A stretch of 22,225 nucleotides of DNA from CAXTSE01 sp035554115 (GTDB lineage: Bacteria > Actinomycetota > Actinomycetes > Actinomycetales > Microbacteriaceae). The translations under genes and the position numbers were made by a program. The stretch is taken from assembly GCA_035554115.1 (NCBI GenBank), contig DATMIW010000063.1, positions 1 to 22,225 of the forward strand. Direction: 5' to 3'. How positions within the stretch are numbered: the first letter of the stretch is position 1; the number at the start of each line of letters is the position of its first letter. The notes under the pieces are model-generated. The model ran no database searches. It was not told the DNA's origin and was given only the letters and a program-made list of their open reading frames with translations. Below, piece by piece: positions 6,641-12,727 of the stretch.

Positions 6641-7747
6641 TTGGCTGACCACTACGACGTCCTCGGGGTCGATCGCGCAGCAACGCCGGAAGAGATCAAG
6701 AAGGCCTACCGTCGTCTCGCGCGCGAGCTTCACCCCGACGTCAACCCGAGCGACGATGCCGCTGAGCGCTTCAAGTCGGTGACTCACGCGTATGACGTGC
6801 TGAGCGATCCGGATCAGCGTCAGCGCTACGACCTCGGCCCGCAGAATGGCGCCGGAGGCGGAGCCGGCGGGTTCGGTTTCGGCGACATCTTCGACACCTT
6901 CTTCGGGGCGTCCCAGGCACGAACGACCGGCCCCCGGTCACGTACAGAGCGCGGGCAAGACGCGCTTATGCGTCTCGACGTCGCTCTGGAGGACGTCATT
7001 TTCGGGACGACGCGCAAGGTCAACGTCGATACCGCCGTGTTGTGCGAGGCCTGCAACGGTTCGTGCTGCTCGCCCGGCACCTCGCCGGTGACCTGCGATA
7101 TGTGTCACGGCACCGGCCAGGTGCAGCGTGCCATGCGTTCCCTTCTCGGCAATGTCATGACCTCGAGCCCGTGCGGCACCTGCCGCGGCTACGGAACCGT
7201 CATTCCCAACCCGTGCCCGTCGTGTGCAGGCCAGGGTCGGGTTCGAGCCAAGCGCAGCGTGAGCGTCGATGTGCCCGCGGGTGTCGACACCGGAATGCGC
7301 CTGCACCTGCCCGGTGAAGGGGAAGCGGGTCCTGCTGGCGGCGCAAACGGCGACCTGTATCTCGAGGTCAAAGTCGCCCATCACGACACCTTCAGCCGCA
7401 ATGGCGACGACCTTCTCGCAACTCTCGAAGTGCAGATGACGGATGCCATTCTCGGCACCATCGCGACCCTTCCGTCGATTGACGGCGACATTTCCATTGA
7501 GGTGAAGCCCGGAACGCAGAGCGCCGACATCATCACGGTGCGCGACCGCGGGGTGACCCGCCTGCGGGGTTCGGGTCGAGGAGATCTGAAGGTCGGCATC
7601 CAGGTGGTGACGCCGGTGCGGCTCAACGCCAAAGAGACGCAGCTCATCACGCAGTTCGCCGAAACCCGACGTCCGGTGCCCCCCGAGTTCACGCATTTCC
7701 AGCAGGGACTCTTCGCGAAACTGCGCGATCGCTTCCTCAACATCTAG
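6641..7747 (+). CDS. dnaJ: Type I chaperone DnaJ (Hsp40), the HrcA-linked copy
   Basis: J-domain cochaperone that stimulates DnaK ATPase activity and binds unfolded clients. 368 residues. The J-domain is at 1-~68 with HPD at 31-33; a Gly/Phe-rich linker (GAGGGAGGFGFGDIFDTFFG) follows. The zinc-binding domain starts near residue 135, with repeats CEACNGSC, CDMCHGTG, CGTCRGYG and CPSCAGQG, followed by the client-binding C-terminal domains. Translation must begin at TTG 6641, since MADHYDVLGV is the conserved start; AGGA lies just upstream, overlapping the hrcA stop. Oddity: the first zinc repeat ends G-S-C-C instead of the usual G-x-G-x, so one zinc-centre glycine is lost and extra cysteines are present. 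Actinobacteria often carry a second dnaJ near dnaK-grpE; this would be the DnaJ2-type copy. Confidence 0.95.
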   Translation: MADHYDVLGVDRAATPEEIKKAYRRLARELHPDVNPSDDAAERFKSVTHAYDVLSDPDQRQRYDLGPQNGAGGGAGGFGFGDIFDTFFGASQARTTGPRSRTERGQDALMRLDVALEDVIFGTTRKVNVDTAVLCEACNGSCCSPGTSPVTCDMCHGTGQVQRAMRSLLGNVMTSSPCGTCRGYGTVIPNPCPSCAGQGRVRAKRSVSVDVPAGVDTGMRLHLPGEGEAGPAGGANGDLYLEVKVAHHDTFSRNGDDLLATLEVQMTDAILGTIATLPSIDGDISIEVKPGTQSADIITVRDRGVTRLRGSGRGDLKVGIQVVTPVRLNAKETQLITQFAETRRPVPPEFTHFQQGLFAKLRDRFLNI

Positions 7748-7751
7748 GCGC

Positions 7752-8480
7752 ATGGCGTCCCTCTACCTGAACCCCGAGCTTGACCCGGATGCCGCCCCCG
7801 GCTCAACGGTGCAGCTCACCGCCGCGGAGGCGCGGCACGCAATCACCGTCGCCCGGCTGCGCGTTGGTGAGCGCATCGCCGTCGGCAACGGTGCCGGGCT
7901 CGTCGTGCAGGGCACGGTCCGTAGCACCGACGCCGGCATCGTCGAGGTTGAGGTCGAGCAGGTGCGGCGCGACCCGGCTCCGCGACCCGAGCTGTGGCTT
8001 GCGCAGGCCCTGGCAAAGGGGGATCGCGACGAGTTGGCGGTTCAGGCGGCCACCGAGCTGGGTGCTGCGGGGGTGATCCCGTGGGCCGCCGAGCGATCGG
8101 TGTCGCGCTGGGAGGGTGCGAAGGCGAGCAAGGGCCGTGAGCGGTGGGCGTCGATCGTGCGCGAGGCGAGCAAGCAGTCGCTGCGCGCCTGGGTGCCCCA
8201 GGTTGCGGATCCGACGACCGTCGCACAGTTGGCCGCACTTCCGGGCCTTGTGCTGGTGCTCGAGCCGACCGCCGAGCTGAAACTGACGGACATTGACGTC
8301 GAGGGTGCCGATCGCGTCACGCTCGTCGTGGGCCCCGAGGGTGGTATTTCGCCGCGCGAAATCGAGGTTCTCGCGCGGGCTGGTGCGACAACCGTCCGTC
8401 TGGGTGCCGAGGTGCTGCGCACATCCACTGCTGGGCCCGCCGCTCTGGCTGTGCTGCTGGCGAAACTCGGCCGGTGGTGA
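7752..8480 (+). CDS. rsmE: 16S rRNA (uracil-1498-N3)-methyltransferase RsmE
   Basis: SPOUT-class methyltransferase that modifies U1498 of 16S rRNA in the 30S subunit using SAM. 242 residues. The N-terminal PUA-like domain contains LTAAEARHAITVARLRVGERIAVGNGAG. The SPOUT core has LAQALAKGDRDELAVQAATELGAAGVIPWAAERSV and, toward the C-terminus, LVVGPEGGISPREIE and LGAEVLRTSTAGPAAL, which form the knotted SAM site. Family members usually have LRTETA; here it is LRTSTA, a small change. It starts 4 nt after the dnaJ stop with no clear Shine-Dalgarno sequence, suggesting coupling to dnaJ translation. Confidence 0.95.
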   Translation: MASLYLNPELDPDAAPGSTVQLTAAEARHAITVARLRVGERIAVGNGAGLVVQGTVRSTDAGIVEVEVEQVRRDPAPRPELWLAQALAKGDRDELAVQAATELGAAGVIPWAAERSVSRWEGAKASKGRERWASIVREASKQSLRAWVPQVADPTTVAQLAALPGLVLVLEPTAELKLTDIDVEGADRVTLVVGPEGGISPREIEVLARAGATTVRLGAEVLRTSTAGPAALAVLLAKLGRW

Positions 8481-8492
8481 CGGTTCGCGCCT

Positions 8493-8504
8493 TAAGATGG
8501 GGGC
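8493..8504 (+). promoter_or_regulatory. Leaderless-type -10 box of the HIT gene
   Basis: TAAGAT (8493-8498), 6 nt, then ATG 8505, in the 24-bp gap after rsmE. It would allow the HIT-phoH-ybeY-CorC-era block to be expressed apart from the CIRCE-controlled promoter. Confidence 0.6.
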
Positions 8505-8870
8505 ATGTCTTCGTCTGCGGTCGCTCCGACACTGTTTGAGCGGATTGTTGCGCGCGAGATTCCGGCTGACATCGTTTTCGAGTCCGACCGTGTGATCGCG
8601 ATTCGCGACATTGCCCCTAAAGCGCCCGTGCATCTTCTCGTCGTGCCGAAAACCGCCGCCTACGCGAATGTTGCCGAGCTCGCGGCCGGTGACCCGGCGT
8701 TGCTCGCCGAGATTGTTGCGACGGCCTCGACCCTCGCGCAGGAGCACACGGGAGGCGACTACCGTCTCGTCTTCAATTCCGGTGAAGGCGCCGGGCAGAC
8801 AATTTTCCACGTCCACGCACATCTGATGGGCAACCCCGGTGGGTCGCTTTCGGAAGGTTCCCTTGCCTAG
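8505..8870 (+). CDS. HIT family (HINT-like) nucleotide-binding protein
   Basis: A 121-residue histidine-triad protein. The N-terminus reads TLFERIVAREIPADIVFESDRVIAIRDIAPKAPVHLLVVPK, the standard HINT layout. NSGEGAGQTIFHVHAHLMG carries the triad H102-V-H104-A-H106. HINT proteins hydrolyse nucleoside phosphoramidates and similar adenylates through the central His; the physiological substrate in bacteria is unclear. ATG 8505 is set by the leaderless promoter. The last 8 nt overlap the start of phoH at TTG 8863, suggesting translational coupling. The HIT-phoH-ybeY order is common in Actinobacteria. Confidence 0.94.
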   Translation: MSSSAVAPTLFERIVAREIPADIVFESDRVIAIRDIAPKAPVHLLVVPKTAAYANVAELAAGDPALLAEIVATASTLAQEHTGGDYRLVFNSGEGAGQTIFHVHAHLMGNPGGSLSEGSLA

Positions 8871-9882
8871 TGGGTCTGGTTCGGCCTCGGGCGCTGGAAC
8901 GCAGCGCGTCGAGCTCGAAGTTGACGGCGTGGCGATGGTGCAGCTGTTGGGGCCGCACGACCGCTTGCTGACCGCGATCGAGAAACAGCATCCGGATGTT
9001 TCGGTGCACGTTCGCGGCAACACCGTCACCCTTGTTGGCCCGCCAGCTTCCCTCCGGGCGGCGGAGACCCTTGTGAAAGAGCTGATCCTCATGGTCAAGA
9101 ATGGCGCCGACCTTGGCGCAAGCGATGTCAGCACCTCGGCGCGAATCATCGAACGCGATCAGGGCAGCCCGGCCGAGGTTTTGAGTCAGGCGATTTTGAC
9201 CGTGCGGGGTGCGACGATTCGCCCCAAAACTCTCGGACAAAAGAGCTATGTCGACGCAATCGACGACCACACGATAACTTTCGGGATCGGCCCGGCAGGC
9301 ACCGGTAAGACCTATTTGGCGATGGCCAAAGCGGTGCAGGCTCTGCAGCGCAAAGAGGTTGAGCGCATCATCCTCACCCGCCCGGCGGTGGAGGCCGGCG
9401 AACGACTGGGGTTCCTGCCCGGCAGCCTGACCGACAAAATCGATCCCTATCTGCGCCCCCTGTTCGATGCGCTCGGCGAGATGATGGACCCCGACATCAT
9501 TCCGAAGCTTTTGTCGACCGGCACTGTTGAGGTGGCGCCGCTCGCCTATATGCGCGGCCGTACGCTCAACAACGCCTTCGTCGTGCTCGATGAGGCGCAG
9601 AACACGACACCTGAGCAGATGAAGATGTTCCTGACGCGACTCGGATTCGGCACCACCATGGTTGTGACCGGTGACGTGACCCAGATCGACCTCCCCACCG
9701 GGGCGAGCGGGCTGCAATTGGTGACGCGCGTGCTCGATAAGGTCGACGACATCCACTTCGCGTACCTCACGAGTGACGATGTTGTGCGCCACACCCTGGT
9801 TGCGCGCATCGTTGACGCGTATACGGCGTATGACGCCGAGAAGCAGCTCGCGGCCTACGAGCGTTCCCGCGGAGGAAAGTAG
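8863..9882 (+). CDS. phoH: PhoH family ATPase/RNA helicase-like protein (PhoL/YbeZ type)
   Basis: P-loop ATPase usually encoded beside ybeY; thought to work with YbeY in rRNA or RNA maturation. 339 residues from TTG 8863. The N-terminal KH-like segment (VQLLGPHDRLLTAIEKQHPDVSVHVRGNTVTLVG) is followed by the PhoH core: Walker A GPAGTGKT at residues 143-150, ILTRPAVEAGERLGFLPG, Walker B VVLDEAQN, and VVTGDVTQIDLP. TTG 8863 is preferred because GGAAGG (8852-8857) lies 5 nt upstream. A GTG at 8839 would add eight residues, but lies further inside the HIT gene with no ribosome binding site. It overlaps HIT by 8 nt and is followed 2 nt later by ybeY. Confidence 0.94.
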   Translation: MPSGSGSASGAGTQRVELEVDGVAMVQLLGPHDRLLTAIEKQHPDVSVHVRGNTVTLVGPPASLRAAETLVKELILMVKNGADLGASDVSTSARIIERDQGSPAEVLSQAILTVRGATIRPKTLGQKSYVDAIDDHTITFGIGPAGTGKTYLAMAKAVQALQRKEVERIILTRPAVEAGERLGFLPGSLTDKIDPYLRPLFDALGEMMDPDIIPKLLSTGTVEVAPLAYMRGRTLNNAFVVLDEAQNTTPEQMKMFLTRLGFGTTMVVTGDVTQIDLPTGASGLQLVTRVLDKVDDIHFAYLTSDDVVRHTLVARIVDAYTAYDAEKQLAAYERSRGGK

Positions 9883-9884
9883 CC

Positions 9885-10346
9885 ATGTCGATCGAGGTCA
9901 ACAACGAGTCCGGCATCGACGTCGACGAGGCCACCCTGCAGCGCGTCGCGATGTATGCCCTCGACCACCTGCGGGTGCACCGGGATGCCGAGCTCGCGAT
10001 CCTGCTCGTCGACGAAGCCGCCATGGAACAGCTGCATGTGCAGTGGATGGATGAGCCCGGCCCCACAGATGTGCTCAGCTTTCCCATGGATGAGCTGCGT
10101 CCCGGCAGCGAGGACGAGGTCACGCCCGCCGGTCTGCTCGGCGACATCGTGCTCTGCCCTCAGGTCGCGATCGCGCAAGCCGTGGGCGCGGGCCATTCCT
10201 CGCTCGACGAAATGGTCATGCTGACGGCTCACGGCATCTTGCACCTTCTCGGTTTCGATCATTCGGAGCCCGACGAAGAGAAAGAGATGTTCGGCATTCA
10301 GCGCGACATTTTGGTGGGTTTCACCCTCGACGAGCGACGACGGTAG
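9885..10346 (+). CDS. ybeY: Endoribonuclease YbeY (rRNA maturation factor)
   Basis: Zinc metalloprotein of 153 residues involved in 16S rRNA 3'-end maturation and ribosome quality control. The zinc motif HGILHLLGFDH is at residues 116-126 (His116, His120, His126). The family segment MDEPGPTDVLSFPMDELRPG precedes it, and LLGDIVLCPQVAIAQA is also typical. A strong GGAGGAAAG ribosome binding site overlaps the end of phoH. Length is normal. Its position between phoH and a CorC-like gene and two genes from era matches the usual ybeZ-ybeY-corC-era cluster. Confidence 0.95.
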   Translation: MSIEVNNESGIDVDEATLQRVAMYALDHLRVHRDAELAILLVDEAAMEQLHVQWMDEPGPTDVLSFPMDELRPGSEDEVTPAGLLGDIVLCPQVAIAQAVGAGHSSLDEMVMLTAHGILHLLGFDHSEPDEEKEMFGIQRDILVGFTLDERRR

Positions 10347-10352
10347 CGGCCC

Positions 10353-11645
10353 ATGATCGGCGGTTTCATTGCGATCGCCGTGGTGCTCGTCGCCTTCGGT
10401 GGCCTGCTCGCGGCCGCCGACTCCGCGCTGGGGGTGCTCAGCCGCAATGACCTCATCGACCTTGCGGCAGATAGCCGAGCGCGACGTTTCCTCCTCTCGA
10501 TTGCCGCTGATGTGGGCGCCCATGTCAATGCGATCAATTTTCTGCGCGTCGTCTCAGAGACGACAGCGGCCGTGTTGGTGACAATTGCCCTCTCGAGCGC
10601 AATTGCGTCGCGCGGCTGGGTGCTGCTGATCGCCGCACTGATTATGACGGCGGTGTCGTTTGTGCTCGTCGGGTCGAGCCCGCGGTCGGTCGGTCGGGCT
10701 CATCCGCGCGGCATCATGGTGTTTTCGGCGTTGCCGGTGCGGGTGGCGCGGGTTGTTCTCGGCCCGATTGCGAGCGCCCTGGTGGTGATCGGCAATCGAG
10801 TGACGCCCGGTCGCCCGCGAACTCACACATTTTCGAGCGAAGAGCAGCTGCTGAGCATGGTCGATGAGGCGGCCGAAGGCAATGTTCTCGAGCAGGGCGA
10901 CCGCGAACTGATCCACTCCATTTTCGAGTGGGGCGACACGGTTGTGCGCGAGGTGATGGTGCCTCGCACTGACATGGTCACCATCGATGCCGACGAGACG
11001 ATTGATACGGCGATGGGCGAGTTTCTCAAGACGGGCGTCTCGCGCATCCCGGTTATTGGCAAAGATGCCGACGACGTGCTGGGTGTGCTGTACCTGCGTG
11101 ACCTGGCCCGCCTCGCCTATGAGCATCCCGAGGGCTCGACAACGACTGTTGCCGAGTTGGCTCGACCCGCACTGTTCGTGCCCGAGTCGAAGAAGGCCGA
11201 CGACGCGCTGCGTCAGATGCAGCTCGACTCCAACCACCTGGCGATGGTCGTGGATGAATACGGCGGGATCGCCGGACTCGTCACCATGGAAGACCTCATC
11301 GAAGAGCTGGTGGGAGATATTTCGGATGAATACGACCGTGAACTGCCCGATGTGACGGAACTCGGCGATGGGGTCTTTCGCGTGAGCGCGCGGCTGCCAA
11401 CCGATGAGTTGGGGGACCTTTTCGGTATCGAGCTGGATGACGACGACGTCGATTCGGCCGGGGGCTTGCTGACCAAAGCCTGGGGGCGTCTTCCTGTCGC
11501 CGGGTCGACGGCGACCGTTTCTGGCCTCGTGTTGCGGGCTGAGCGCGTCGAAGGTCGCCGCAAGCTTCTCCGCACCCTGATCGTCGAACGTGATGATTCA
11601 CTCAAAGCCGTCCAGGAATCGTGGGGAAAAAATGACAGTCAATAA
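10353..11645 (+). CDS. CorC/HlyC-like CNNM-domain protein with paired CBS domains
   Basis: A 430-residue membrane protein. The N-terminal CNNM/DUF21 region has about three hydrophobic helices (residues 1-24, ~66-88, ~90-110) and a further one near 128-150. Two CBS domains follow: MVPRTDMVTIDADETIDTAMGEFLKTGVSRIPVIG, then YLRDLARL, and FVPESKKADDALRQMQLDSNHLAMVVDEYGGIAGLVTMEDLIEELVGDI. A CorC_HlyC domain closes it (VFRVSARLPTDELGDLFGIEL...AGGLLTKAWGRLPVAG). Such proteins are linked to magnesium/cobalt transport or efflux; the name hemolysin in databases is historical. CBS domains usually bind adenine nucleotides. It begins 6 nt after ybeY and its last 14 nt overlap era, so it is translationally coupled to both. 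Confidence 0.92.
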   Translation: MIGGFIAIAVVLVAFGGLLAAADSALGVLSRNDLIDLAADSRARRFLLSIAADVGAHVNAINFLRVVSETTAAVLVTIALSSAIASRGWVLLIAALIMTAVSFVLVGSSPRSVGRAHPRGIMVFSALPVRVARVVLGPIASALVVIGNRVTPGRPRTHTFSSEEQLLSMVDEAAEGNVLEQGDRELIHSIFEWGDTVVREVMVPRTDMVTIDADETIDTAMGEFLKTGVSRIPVIGKDADDVLGVLYLRDLARLAYEHPEGSTTTVAELARPALFVPESKKADDALRQMQLDSNHLAMVVDEYGGIAGLVTMEDLIEELVGDISDEYDRELPDVTELGDGVFRVSARLPTDELGDLFGIELDDDDVDSAGGLLTKAWGRLPVAGSTATVSGLVLRAERVEGRRKLLRTLIVERDDSLKAVQESWGKNDSQ

Positions 11646-12531
11646 GCCGTTCCGATCCGGATTCGCGACCTTCGTCGGGCGTCCGAACGTCGGCAAATCG
11701 ACTCTCACCAACGCCCTCGTGGGCCAGAAGGTCGCGATTACCTCATCGAAGCCGCAGACCACGCGGCGTGCGATTCGGGGTGTTGTGCACACGGCATCCG
11801 GTCAGTTGATCATCGTCGACACCCCCGGCATCCACCGCCCCCGCACTCTGCTTGGCGAGCGGCTCAACTCCGTTGTCACCTCGACTCTCGGCGACGTCGA
11901 CGTGATCGGTTTCTGCCTTCCGGCCGACGAGAAGATTGGCCCCGGCGACAAGTTCATCAACGAACAGCTGGAGGCCTTCCCGCGCGCCAAGAAGGTCGCG
12001 ATCCTGACGAAGATCGACACGGTGTCGAAGAACACGGTGGGGGAGCGTTTGCTGGCGGTGAGCGAGCTGCGCGACTGGGCGGCGATCATTCCGGTGTCGG
12101 CCACCAACGACATCCAGCTGGATATCGTGCTCACCCAGCTGGTCACCTTGCTTCCCGAGGGCCCGGCCCTCTATCCCGCCGACGCCGTCACCGACGAAAC
12201 CCTGGAGGCGCGGGTCGCGGAGCTCATTCGCGAGGCCGCGCTCGAAGGAGTCTCGGACGAACTGCCGCATTCGCTCGCCGTGACGATCGACGACATGGTG
12301 CAGCGCGACGATAAGGATCTCGTCGAGATCTACGCCAATCTCTGGGTCGAGCGTGACAGCCAGAAGGGCATTGTTATCGGGCACGGGGGTGCACGTTTGC
12401 AAGAGGTCGGTGCCCGTGCGCGGGCGGCGATCGAGCCGCTCGTCGGCCAGCAGGTGTTTCTCTCGATGCGCGTGAAGGTCGCCAAAGAGTGGCAGCGCGA
12501 CCCGAAACAGCTCGGCCGCTTGGGTTTCTAG
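11632..12531 (+). CDS. era: GTPase Era, 30S ribosome assembly factor
   Basis: Essential GTPase binding the 3' end of 16S rRNA during 30S maturation. 299 residues, the usual size. G1 GRPNVGKST is at residues 16-24; G2 region SSKPQTTRRAIRG; G3 VDTPGIHRPR; G4 LTKID (Thr for the usual Asn of NKxD); G5 VSA. The C-terminal KH domain carries ELPHSLAVTIDDM, then SQKGIVIGHGGARLQEVGARAR, with the GxxG loop, and VKVAKEWQRDPKQLGRLGF at the end. ATG 11632 is preceded by GGGGAAAA. An in-frame ATG at 11590 would add 14 residues unlike the family, deep in the upstream gene. T in place of N in G4 is common in bacterial Era. Confidence 0.96.
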   Translation: MTVNKPFRSGFATFVGRPNVGKSTLTNALVGQKVAITSSKPQTTRRAIRGVVHTASGQLIIVDTPGIHRPRTLLGERLNSVVTSTLGDVDVIGFCLPADEKIGPGDKFINEQLEAFPRAKKVAILTKIDTVSKNTVGERLLAVSELRDWAAIIPVSATNDIQLDIVLTQLVTLLPEGPALYPADAVTDETLEARVAELIREAALEGVSDELPHSLAVTIDDMVQRDDKDLVEIYANLWVERDSQKGIVIGHGGARLQEVGARARAAIEPLVGQQVFLSMRVKVAKEWQRDPKQLGRLGF

Positions 12532-12545
12532 CTCCGCGCGTCGCT

Positions 12546-12580
12546 GCGGCCGGTGTCACCTCGCCGGTCGGTGAGGCCGC
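12546..12580 (+). terminator. Possible hairpin terminator after era
   Basis: GCGGCC (12546-12551) pairs with GGCCGC (12575-12580), with an inner CACC/GGTG pair. It lies 15 nt after the era stop. No T-run follows, so it may only be a weak or Rho-linked end. The rest of the 196-bp gap up to 12728 holds no further gene that I can support. Confidence 0.35.
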
Positions 12581-12692
12581 GCTGCTCGCAAACGGCTGGA
12601 CGCAAACTCGGTCGAGACGCCAAAAGATGCAAGTGAAGCGGGACTGAGCTGTAAAACTGGCGTTTCGGCACGGAAAGTGGCGGCATACGGAG

Positions 12693-12721
12693 TTACAAAG
12701 GTCGGCCGTGCCTCCTATCGT
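12693..12721 (+). promoter_or_regulatory. Promoter of the SARP-like regulator, leaderless
   Basis: TTACAA (12693-12698), a 17-bp spacer, TATCGT (12716-12721), then 6 nt and GTG 12728. A 7-bp inverted repeat, GGCACGG (12667-12673) and CCGTGCC (12706-12712), brackets the -35 and could be an operator. Confidence 0.65.
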
Positions 12722-12727
12722 TATCCC

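Noticed and set aside
7803..9149. 448-codon minus-strand open frame across rsmE, HIT and phoH
   Set aside because: It is antisense to three clearly conserved genes and has no family resemblance; a by-product of GC bias at third codon positions.
12677..12727. 17-residue N-terminal extension of the SARP-like regulator
   Set aside because: The extension covers the promoter -35 and -10 and does not look like the family N-terminus, which begins K-I-x-L-F-G.
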